A program made the translations under genes and the position numbers. Shown here piece by piece: positions 54,119 to 64,000 of a stretch of DNA of 64,000 nucleotides. Location: contig CM043789.1 of assembly GCA_023974075.1 (NCBI GenBank), positions 32,818,040 to 32,882,039 on the forward strand, in the 5' to 3' direction. The notes beneath the pieces were generated by a model. That model saw only the letters and a list, made by a program, of their open reading frames with translations. It searched no databases and was not told where the DNA came from. The first letter of the stretch is position 1. Every line of letters starts with the position of its first letter. Origin of the DNA: Chaenocephalus aceratus (taxonomy: Eukaryota; Chordata; Actinopteri; Perciformes; Channichthyidae).

Positions 54119-57100
54119 ATCCCTCCCAATTATTCTTCTTCTAATTTTGTACTCAACACCACGTTCAACTGAGGCTGGTGTGAATACCATTTGTTTTCCA
54201 GTAAACTGGTTATAAACAACATTTTGTACACATTGCGTTTTGGACTTAATGAAAAAGAAAATGTAAAAAACAAGAAATATTTTCCTGGCAGATAAAGTGG
54301 CAACGACAGTTTTCACCATGACAGCACCTGTTTTTCTCAGAGGAATTGTGATACAATGTGAGTGTCGCCTGTAGCAGGATGTTCATTGTTGCCTTAAGGC
54401 TGTTTCATATTGACAGACATGTGTCTTCCTCCTCCCGTGGTGACAAGTGCCTGCCTTGAGTGAATTCCCCTGCACTGAATCTCATGTCATCTTGACCGGC
54501 AGTCTTTAGCTACAGCAGCCGCACTGCCTCAGGGTATTGGATGCAGCAAAACTGTTGTAATATTTTAAATACATTTAAAAGTACACAAATGGATATTTTT
54601 GTTTTCACAATTGGAGCATATCTATCAGTGCCCAGCAGCAGGGTAATGACCAATAAGTTAATCACGTTAAATCCCCGAGGTGAGGGTTTCCATTAACTGA
54701 GCCATGCAGCGACAATGTGGTGCAGTGCATTTTTATATTAATTGTAATGATATAATTATCCTGATGGATGGCCAATATGCAAACTTAATAAAGTGTACTG
54801 AAATGAGTTTTTAATTAGTAACTCACTAAAGATTGTTGCCTTTATTACATGGACAGGTTTAATAGAAAGGAGGAGAATCAGTTTACCGTCGTGCAGAGCA
54901 GGAAGTGCTAAGGTTTCAGACCGTCCCGAAAAATGGATGACTCTACTGTTTTAAGATCTGTGACCAGAGGCTCCTCTAGACTACTAGGGTTAGTGCTTTG
55001 GTCAATCTACTGACTTATTTAACATCTCGCAGGTCATGTGACCAAGGTTATATTCACACTTAGTACATCCTGCTGAGCCATCTGGACCCCCACTGTGTGT
55101 GTCCAAGATGCTGTCGACCTTCACAACTGCAGTACACTCTGCACTTGTCCAAGGCTGTTAGCCCGGCCACATGAGCCCATGCATATTTGATGCAAAAGCT
55201 CACTCGACATCTCTAAAGTATACACCAAAAGGTAGGCCTTCTGACACACCCCCTCAAATAAGGCATATCGATGCTTTTGTGTCTAAAGCTTTTTGTGCAT
55301 GTCGCTTTTGTGCACTTTTGTCTCTGATGTTCTTAAAGGACAGAGCAAATGTAGGCCTCAAGTTCCTCGTGCTTTAAATAGGCCAACTGATGACCTAATT
55401 GCTAGCACTGCTGTCAGTGGAAATGGGAACGGTGCTCAGATGAGGAGAAGAGGGGACAAGAGGAAATATATATTATAGATGAAGAAGACAAGTAATGGAT
55501 GAAAGAAATAATGAAGTCAATCATGGAGGTGTGGTGGACAGTGGATGACTTGTCTTTAAAATGGCCACACACTGCATTCACACATACGGATGTGCACACA
55601 GATACACTCGGAGGCCAGAAATAGCCAGGCTATTTCGACGCTACTTCAGTCAAATTGACTTGAGGAGGAAACTGTTCTGCAGTTAATCTGCAGCCTTGAC
55701 AGAAGGACAGGTTTGGTTAGGGAGAATAGATAAGAACTGTTAGAGCCTGACGGTGAACTGGTACTCCTCTGATGATAGACAGGCAGCGTGTGTGTGTGTA
55801 GTTGTCAAGGGAGAAGACAGAAGAAGGGATGTACACTTGCACACATGTGCATCCTTGCCTGGGTGCATGAAGTGTGTGCCTATATGTTGACAGTTGAGCT
55901 TTTTGACTTGGATGTTCCAATTTGGCTGATAGGCAGCTATCAAATGTGGATTATTTTGAAGTGCAAAGCTTTGATTTGCTCAGATGATCCATGCTCTGTT
56001 CGGAGCAAGCTAATGCTACGCTGCTCCGAGGTCAGCTTCTGTCTCTTTTAATGCTATTGCTTTATTCCTGCTCTGTTCTCTCTGCACTCTCTCTGCTTTT
56101 CTGCTTCTCCTATCCCTTTCTCTGCACCCTCATCCCCTTTGTTCTCCCTCCCTTCCTGCAGCTGCCACTGTCCTTGTTTTTGACCCATATAATGACCTGG
56201 ACCATGTCCTGACAACACAAGGAACCATCAGATTTTATTTCTACACTAGCTCCACTGTGCCATCGGCAATGCGGTAAACATGTGAGAGTTGTATGGTTTA
56301 ACAAGACTGGATGTCATCATTGCTGACTCACAGAAGTCCAAAACATGGATGTTTTCTATGGACATATTGCACATTCTTGGCCGGATTTTTTGGTCAATTT
56401 TTCTTTCAAAAAATGTCCCCCAAAATGAAAGTTTGAAAATGATTCACCTCATCTTCGAGTTATTTCAGCTCTGCTGCTCTAGCATTTGGATATGGCAGGA
56501 TAATCATGCCAGGGACAGTTACTCGAGAGAATACATAAACAATTTACACTGATGTGGCTACGTTTTTCTTCTGCAGGATATCGGGAACTAGCCTGCATCA
56601 AACTCAACTTGCATACATGCCATAGCTGGGGATTTGTATGTTAAATAAGAAGAGGAATACAAGAAGTGCTGTGAGATTCTTCACTGAGGCTCACCTACTT
56701 TGTATTCTCTTTTTTGTCATTGTTCTTACAGCAATTGAGTTTGTTCTTTCAAAATGATACCAAGAAGAATAATGTATTCAGAAGAAAAGTTACACACTCA
56801 AAGCAAACTCCTCACAACAACTGCAGAGAGAGGACTCAACTTCTCAGCGTGACAACTGCAACAGGATTAGCAAATTGCTGTGACAGTCTGACATTTGAAC
56901 CCTGGGGTAGAGCTAGCTGTTGAAGTTAGGCCCTTGATCGTTGCTAGTGATGGGGTCCTGACAGTGCCTGTTGGTATTATTATAAATGTTTGTGCTGCAC
57001 AAACCGTATCTCTGCGAGAGCTTGTGTCACGCTTTTTTCACAGAGGGCAGATTTAAGAAGGATTGGCGGTTAATCCTTTAGGGGTTGCCCATGCTGGTAG

Positions 57101-57268
57101 ATAATGGCTCACTTCAGTTGCAGCACTAACACTGCAGGCTTCAGGTAGAAATATTTACTAAAATGTGTGGCAGAAACGTTTGACCACCAGGTAGTGATGT
57201 TTTGTAAATACTTTTTATCATCAACTGTCTAACATTTTATTCGGTTTGAACCACATATTAAATATGTC
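54119..57268. other. Non-coding stretch with one possible exon
   Basis: Nothing recognised except the weak exon candidate at 56162-56273. Confidence 0.5.
56162..56273 (+). CDS. Weak candidate internal exon
   Basis: A long pyrimidine tract (CCCCTTTGTTCTCCCTCCCT) and TGCAG precede 112 bp that end in CG followed by GTAAAC. One frame (skipping two bases) is open throughout: ATVLVFDPYNDLDHVLTTQG and onward. The other two have stops. Good splice signals, but no homology recognised, and a frame this short stays open by chance fairly often. It does not join in phase to the candidate exon at 41093. Confidence 0.22.
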
Positions 57269-57276
57269 TACTTCAC

Positions 57277-57915
57277 CAGTGGCGAGCCGTGACTTTTAAA
57301 CCTAGGCCCTCTGACCCCACCTTCCCTTGAAAAAAAGAGTTATTACGTCACAGCGTATACTTCAGCAGAATATCAAAACAACGGCCCGGGGTGCAAAATG
57401 TATCAATGACAGCGACCCAATACCACACAAAACAACACCATTTATATACACACCTATCATGACAGGGCACCCACAGCCAAGTAACAATTAAAAATGAATT
57501 AAGTCGGCACGTGGCCCACATTGAAAATGACTTAGGCCTACCTTTGATGATCAAATCACAACACAAAGTCCATCCTCCTGTCCTTTTGGATGAAGCACTT
57601 GATGGCGGGGTCATGCAGCTGATCCTTTGCTTTTAAAGCAATCAGCAATTCCTTCTCGGTAGAAATTAAGGCCAAGTCTGACAGTTGGACTAGCCCAGTC
57701 GTGGTCCTTGAGTAGCTTCTTATGCGCTCCAGCGCAGAGAATGACCTCTCCACAGAGGCAGTGGACACAGGTATTGTCAGGATGATGCATGTGAGGGTGT
57801 TAACTAAAAATATATATTTTTAAATATAATATTTTTTTAATGTTTTTAAATATATTTGTTTAGAATATCTTAGGACCTCAGAGAGGGCCTAGAAGGCCCT
57901 GACGGCTCGCCACTG
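57277..57915. mobile_element. hAT element with transposase remnant
   Basis: 639 bp. Both termini are CAGTGGCGAGCCGT (right end complemented; 14 bp perfect). The flanks TACTTCAC and TACATCTC match at 6 of 8, an aged hAT duplication. It includes the 3' end of a transposase gene on the minus strand, so it is a deletion derivative of an autonomous element. Confidence 0.9.
57556..57768 (-). pseudogene. hAT transposase C-terminal dimerisation domain
   Basis: The minus-strand frame shows ASVERSFSALERIRSYSRTT, then LSDLALISTEKELL and FIQKDRRMDFVL before the stop. The S-A/S-VERSFS-LKRIK signature is the conserved core of the hAT family C-terminal dimerisation region. It normally lets transposase multimerise on DNA. 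The BED zinc finger and the catalytic DDE part are absent, so it is inactive. The frame is intact over 70 codons; domestication is unlikely because the piece sits inside the element's own ends. Confidence 0.88.
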
Positions 57916-57923
57916 TACATCTC

Positions 57924-60900
57924 AATAAACAAGCTGTTTTATTCTCAGTTGTATCCTATTCACACACAGAATATCAGATCTTTTCATCCACTGGCCTTTC
58001 AAAAATGCCTGTGAGACTTGAGTGTTGATGTTAGTCTCAGTGACAAAAGCATCTCAGCCATGGTAACCATGAATGTGCAAAGTGCTGTTGTGCAGGTCTG
58101 GCAGAGGAAAATGTGTGATTGTTGTGCTCGGCCCCTCTCTGCTGGATAAACATGTTTATATGGTCTCTTGGACTGGAACATTGGAAATGTCAAACTCATC
58201 AACATTTTAAAGCTGCTAAAAATAGCAAAGCTAGTTTAATTTTAGAATGCTTTTAGCGTACTCTACAAATTCCCAAAATCCGTTTGCCTGATAAGCCTGA
58301 CCTCTTTCCCCCAGCTTTGTCTACTCATTAGTGTGCTAATGCAGAACCAGCTGTATCCATCGCTGGTCAAAAAAGTATTCAGGCTGACAAGAAACGTAGG
58401 TCACACAGAGGTACATTCAGCTCATCCAAATACCTGTACAGCAGAGCTGTTAGCTTGTGAGTGCACTTGATTTAGCTTACCAAGTAATCACTACATTTGG
58501 TGACATGTGATGTGTATTCATGGAGAAATATCACTGGTTTAAACGGGCTGAGTTACAGAGCTGTGGCATAGCCTCTTCACCTTGAAGAATAGTATGTGTG
58601 AATAATCTGTATTTATTCAAAGAATGTTTTCATATGTGAATATACTGTATACAGTATGTACAGATTATTTAATGTAGCATAGATGTACACCATCTTCTGG
58701 GCTGTTTTTGTTTCATTCTCACAGCAACTCTGTAGCATAATGAAGTATTATTTTCTTGTCAGCTGTTTCAGCCCCACATGACTTTTCAAAGCAGTAATAT
58801 GAAGTGACATGAGGTTGGAGTGGATGCTGAGGCAGGGCTTTGCATGCTGAAAAATGTTCAGGTACACATAGTTGTTATTATCCTGAGGTTAACTTTTTCT
58901 AACAGTTGGAGTGTGTGGAGCTAATTCCATGTAATTATAATGTTGTGAGCCCCAGGCCCAGCTTTGTGCTGTTTTAATGCTAATTTAGTTTGCTTTCTGT
59001 TTGCATAGTTTACACCTCAATAAAAACAAAGGCAAAATATGCATGTGCCTCAAGTCAAAACAACTTAAAACAAGGTTTGTCAACTTTGTCTGCAGATTAA
59101 TATAGGTGTATGTATGTAACACCATTTCTTTTTGTTTTTAGTTTTCTCCACCTTTTTCTTTTATGAATGTTTGTTATACGTTCAATAATACCTTCACATT
59201 AAAAGGGTATGAATTTACAGTACGCTTGATTGTTTCTATCAGTAGTTTTTTAAACACAGTTGTTTTGTGGCTATATTATAAATGGTTTCAATCTGTTTTC
59301 CATTTCAGGTATTTGTTTTTGTGTTTTATATTGAGTCGTTTAAACCGTCTTCATGATAAACAAATCCTTACAGCACACTGTTCATAGGTCAACACTACAG
59401 CACCATCAAATATATATAGATCTTTGCTGTTATGAATGTTAATCAAACTCATGAGCAATTGAATTACAAATTGAAGGATTTTACTCTAAAAGCTGTATTG
59501 TGTGGAGATGTCACTGTTATAGTGCTCTCAAGGGCTTGATAATGTACTGTATGTGCCAGCTTCAGTGGAGCTGAATATTTTTGATTATCCACGCTACATT
59601 GTTAAAACAAAGCTCATCCTACTGGTATTATTGTTGCTTCAAGATCACTGTGAACTTTGTGAAGAGGGCATTTCTTCAGGTTAAAAGGCAGCATTTGCTT
59701 CAAACAGCCATGTACTATATCATTATTCTAAAAAGCAATATGTGTGTATTGACTTTGGATCATGATAAACCCACTGTTACCTACTCTACCTTCACAGGAC
59801 TCATTACAGGCACAGTTAGCAACTAGCTGGTACACGTAGTGGATCATTTAGCTGCTAAAGAGAGAAGCATTTGCCTCAGGAGCCAAAAAAGTAAGGTTGT
59901 GAATGTTGGATGTTGAAATATATATTCATCGGGTGGACTCCAAGTAGATGCCAATATTGCTTTGTTTCTTGCTGGGTGCATCCATAGGTTTGCTTACACA
60001 TATAAACCTATTAAGGAGATTACTGTTGATCTTTCTTCTCTCCCTCAAGTGGCCAAATACTTTATTTTGTATAAATTACTGTATATATTTTACTTACTTT
60101 ACCTTATCAAACATTGCCCTAATTTCTAACTCTGTCAACCAGCTGTAAGAAGGGAGAAACTTTACATGGTGGGATTGTGGTTTGTTTAATAATGTATTAA
60201 GCTGATCTAATCAGAAGGAAAACACTCTGCCGCAAATTCTGAACTGAAATGCAGCAGCTTGTTTTTCTGTACCTTAAGCCCAATGAAAAAGTCAGCCATG
60301 GGCTTTTAATAATTAACTAAAAAAATCCTTTCAAATGTCTTTTTTCTTGCTTTCAGATCTGTTCGCTTTTTTTCTTTTTGGGTGCAGGCTCGTGTTACCA
60401 CAGAGAATGAATGTTGTTTTTGCTTATGAACCACCAGTAAGAATAAAACACAGAAAGTTGATGCTTAGGTTTCTCATCCAGTCTGGTGTTGGACATTTAG
60501 TGAAGTCCCATCCACGGTACATGATATATCCAGATCCAGATGTGTGCACTTCAGTGTGTAATGAAGCCAACACAAACTCACTTCACTGAGAGCTTCGACG
60601 CAGATCAAACTGTGGTCGTCTTGAGTTTAGCAAGTTTTTAGAGTAAAATATTACACATTTAGAGTCAATGTCCTAATGTTGACAGGCAGCTGTGAATGTC
60701 TTTGCCTATGGCTGTGTGTGTGACGCATTGCAGGCCTGATTGCATCTCCCCAAATCAACAACTGAGGACGGGGAAGAAACCACATTTTCTGCTAATCTAA
60801 ATGGCTTCACATTACCTAATGTTTCAGCTGTCTTTTCTGTTTGTCTCTTGACTTCCTGTTAAGCAGACGACAATGTTGGGAGCGCAACACGACAACAGCT

Positions 60901-61258
60901 ATAAATATTTTCTTTCATCGTCTTAACAGTTGTTTCACTCTTCCCAAAGTTGACTGATTTACTCCTAATACCAAGAGCCTGACTCAATTAGTTTGACCGG
61001 TTGTATTTTAGATCTAAGGAGATAATGAAAAGTAGGCAATGAATCACCAGCCCAGTGTCCTTCATGAGTAATGCCAATGTGAAAACAGCATATTAAACAC
61101 AAGGCATCCAGGGCCAACATTCAGTTTAATGCAGGAAGAAGGTTGAAATTCCTTGAGATAGGTCTGTAAGTGGGCATTTAGGTATTTCGACTTTAACCCT
61201 GGAGGACAGGTCATTCGTCCAGTATCATATCAGCAGTAAGCCATGGACTTATTTGAAC
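57924..61258. other. Non-coding stretch, nothing recognised
   Basis: AT-rich; short open frames without recognisable features. Confidence 0.55.
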
Positions 61259-61266
61259 GTTTAAAT

Positions 61267-62309
61267 TAGTGCTGTCAAAATTATCGCGTTAACGGCGGTA
61301 ATTAATTTTTTGAATTAATTGCGTTAAAATATTTAACGCATGTGCAGAATGGCCCGCCCCATACGTGCCACCAGTGGCAGCGCCAGGGTATGGCTGGGGT
61401 AGGCTACACCCATACCAAGAAATGGCTTAGCCCCACCATGAAAAATGATGTTAAAGTAAGCAAAATAAAGTTTGCCAACTCGCGGAGTAAATTGCACAGA
61501 CAGCAGTTAGTAAGATTGATTTCAGTAGCCACGGTTTTGAAAACTTTTGTCACGTAGTGATCATCTTCTCAATAGAACATCTTTGATAACGGCGTGGTGT
61601 TGTTGCAGGAAGTCCCGACGGAGAATACTCTTGCTGTAGTACAGGGCAGAGCCATATAATAGTAATATGGCTCTGGTACAGGGGTGCACATAACTGGTAT
61701 GCAGGTTATGTGCGTAATCTGAAATGCGTACCGTCACTTGTGTCACAAAGCGCATTTGCGTACCGACGTACTTGTGAAGCTTTTCCAGAGGGCGGTTAGA
61801 TCACCGGACGACAGAGTCGGTCTCCGTGTGCACAGACAGGGCTGCTGTTAACGTCGGTCTGTACAACGGAACTGTGCCAAAACTACGCCAACCGGCTGCG
61901 GAGGGAGACTCCCCCCTTCACTGGAGAACTGCGCTAAAACAGCTGATCACAACGTTCACACTCTGTGGTCACGAAGTACTCCACTAGCCGCCGCCGCCCT
62001 CTGTCGACTTTCCTGAAGTACTCCCCGTTGATAGAAATCAACACGCAATGAATTAAGACCCCACGGTTTGATGATTGATAGGTGTGTGGGTTGTCTTTCA
62101 TTTTGACATGCAGAATATTTTTATAATAAACATAGATACTGTATGTTAAATGGATATATCCGCCTTCTTCCATGTATCTTTCCATTCCCAATAATATACA
62201 TAAATAAATGGCATATTTTGGACATAGTTCGAATGGTGATTAATCATGATTAATTAATTTTTAAGCTGTGATTAATCTGATTAAATTTTTTAATCGTTTG
62301 ACAGCCCTA
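61267..62309. mobile_element. hAT-type element, complete ends, composite interior
   Basis: 1043 bp. Ends TAGTGCTGTCAAA and, complemented, TAGGGCTGTCAAA (12 of 13), with a perfect 8-bp duplication GTTTAAAT (61259-61266, 62310-62317). TTAATTAATC-type words fill both subterminal regions. Inside, CAGTGGCAGCGCCAGGG at 61372 and CAGGGGTGCACATAAC at about 61679 look like ends of further hAT-type elements whose partners I could not find. A hairpin with 11-bp arms (CAGAGCCATAT) is at 61647-61675. No transposase. Confidence 0.9.
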
Positions 62310-62317
62310 GTTTAAAT

Positions 62318-63689
62318 ATAAAGAACAAGAGTTAGCATCTCTCATTGATGGTTGCCTGAATAAGACTGAGTGTTTTAAACAGGTGTATTCGTCCAACAGT
62401 TTGTGGATATTGTAGGAAAGAACATTGGCAATAAGTGTCCAAGATCGACTGGGTCTAATAAATTATTGATTCTTCATACGGAAAACCAATAATTGAGTTA
62501 ATGAAAACAATATTCTACAAACCAAGTGTACCAATAGTTATTTCTCAAAGAAAATAGCACATATCTGAGCTGCAGAACATCTGCAGCTTTTCTCACTTCA
62601 TCCATTTTTGATCAAGTGTGCAACAGCGTCTCCCTGTTCTGAAGGAGGTTGAAACCCATCTCATCTTCACTACACACCAGGGTTTAAAATGAAGGTCTGA
62701 CTGCCTTAACCACATTAAGGTTAAAGACGATGTATTAACACTCTGCCAGCTTTATCTACATTACAACAGACTTGGGGAATTGACATATCTAACCCTGCGA
62801 CAGCACACTCCAGCTAAAGACACTACTGCTGAATGCAATTTATGACACTACTGAATTGTTTAGACATTATTTATAGGCTTGCAGTGTTTAGCAAACCTCA
62901 CTGCAACATTGTAAAGGGAACAGATTTCTATTTTGACCAAGTCAGCACTTCCCATAGATTAAAAGGAAGCGTATTTCAGTGTGCAAATTAGACTCACAGA
63001 TCCTCTGAAACAAAAAGGGTTTTGGAAAGATATACGTTGATATACACATTGCTTCACATTTAATTTCAATATTTTTTTAACAGGGCAGCATTATATGTTT
63101 GCCCTAGGTTCACGGCAGAATCAGACCAAGAGAGAGCTGGAGAAATAAAGACGAAGGCAATATTATAGTAATCAGAACCAGAGGGATTGGACAATGAATC
63201 AAGAGCATCTGAAATAAGCTCTTTGGTAAAGCTGCCTTTACACCATTGCTTTCTCTTTCCCACTCTCTTATTTTCAACCCCCCTCCCCCTTTTACCCTCA
63301 CCCCACATTAGCTAAACCTAGCTGGAGGCTGTCTCCATGGCGATTCTTATGGGTACCTTTGGCAAGGTCACCTTCACCAGATAGAGGGAGTCAAGCAGAG
63401 AGGCTTGAGGATGGAAATAAAGAAGGGTTAACATTTTCAAGTCAAAGATAAGAATTGTGACTTAAGTACTCTGTGACTTAAGAGTACATAATGAGAAGGG
63501 AAGTAAATTAAGGGTTTTGTTTTGGGGGTGGGTGTGTCGAGAGAGATGGGAGAAGATGGTGAAACCAGCAAAAAAGAAGAGCGGGGAGGGGTGCATAAAC
63601 AAGAAGCTGAAAGCAAACCTAATGCTTGTGTTCTTAGACAAACATTTTTGAACATTGTATTGGAAAAGTCCAGCTGAGGCGTTTGCTTA

Positions 63690-63690
<1 letters not shown>
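62318..63690. other. Non-coding stretch, nothing recognised
   Basis: No exon, RNA gene or mobile-element terminus recognised. Confidence 0.5.

Positions 63691-63769
<79 letters not shown>
63691..63769. repeat. (CA)n microsatellite
   Basis: Pure CA tract of about 79 bp. Beyond it (63770-64000) only a minor ACACAC run near 63858-63882 is seen. Confidence 0.97.
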
Positions 63770-63776
<7 letters not shown>

Positions 63777-64000
63777 GTGAAGGTCCAGATCACCTGGAAG
63801 CAAATCAGTGGATGCATGTGAAGAAGCCAGCTGGCAGCTGGGATAACATGTTTTTTTACACACACACAGAAACACACACACACTCACTCCACCTCGCCTC
63901 CATCTGCCGAGGAATACCCGTATTCTTGATGAAGTTTACCCACTCTGAATCTACCTGAATGTGGCCCCGGCCCCCACGCAGAGTGTGCTGGGGGATGCTT

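Noticed and set aside
54164..54319. Minus-strand 137-codon frame over the SINE
   Set aside because: It reads antisense through a recognised SINE and AT-rich DNA; no domain or splice context.
57556..57768. Domesticated host gene derived from hAT transposase
   Set aside because: The fragment lies inside its own terminal repeats, lacks the zinc finger and catalytic domain, and has no visible exon structure.

Overview
The window looks like a teleost fish chromosome segment, probably percomorph. The evidence is the set of repeat families: an L2-clade LINE with a TTGCC-repeat tail, a DIRS retrotransposon (gag, RT/RNase H, tyrosine recombinase), V-type tRNA-derived SINEs, several hAT-type elements with 8-bp target duplications, Ty3/Gypsy-type solo LTRs, and very many GT/CA microsatellites in AT-rich non-coding DNA. 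No complete host gene is visible. Nearly every protein-like stretch is a decayed mobile-element ORF or a translated microsatellite.

Layout. 0-2.4 kb: an unidentified complex segment, then a 5'-truncated L2 LINE split by a solo LTR. 2.4-10.2 kb: non-coding, with three microsatellites. 10.2-18 kb: an hAT-like fragment, then a decayed DIRS element (about 11.7-17.9 kb). Its gag is split by a second solo LTR, its RT core is missing, and its recombinase is frameshifted. Four members of one palindrome-bearing TIR family (A-D) lie before and inside it. 20-25.3 kb: an intact-ended hAT; then a nest in which an L1-like ORF1 remnant holds an LTR, which holds an hAT, which holds two L2 3' ends; then a TTAA-flanked MITE and a LINE tail. 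29.3-33.4 kb: an hAT inside a V-SINE, then an internally deleted L2 carrying a minus-strand LINE tail and an unknown tandemly duplicated insert. 34-38.8 kb: microsatellites, a 1.56-kb TIR element holding a minus-strand Gypsy-type solo LTR, and another LINE 3' end. 40.5-41.2 kb: a pyrimidine tract, a CpG-rich block and a possible first coding exon, the best candidate for a host gene here. 41-64 kb: mostly intron-like or intergenic DNA with a second TTAA MITE, an RT remnant, a 352-bp GT tract, a SINE, an hAT with a transposase dimerisation remnant, and a composite hAT at 61.3-62.3 kb.

The window reads mainly as a record of insertion history. At least seven insertions have recognisable target duplications (CTGG, GGCT, ATGTAGTG, GCTCCCCT, CAAAC, CACTC, GTTTAAAT), which fixes the relative order of several events. 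The least explained structure is the A-D family: its internal palindrome stays paired despite base changes on both arms. I found no evidence for a novel functional system beyond this.
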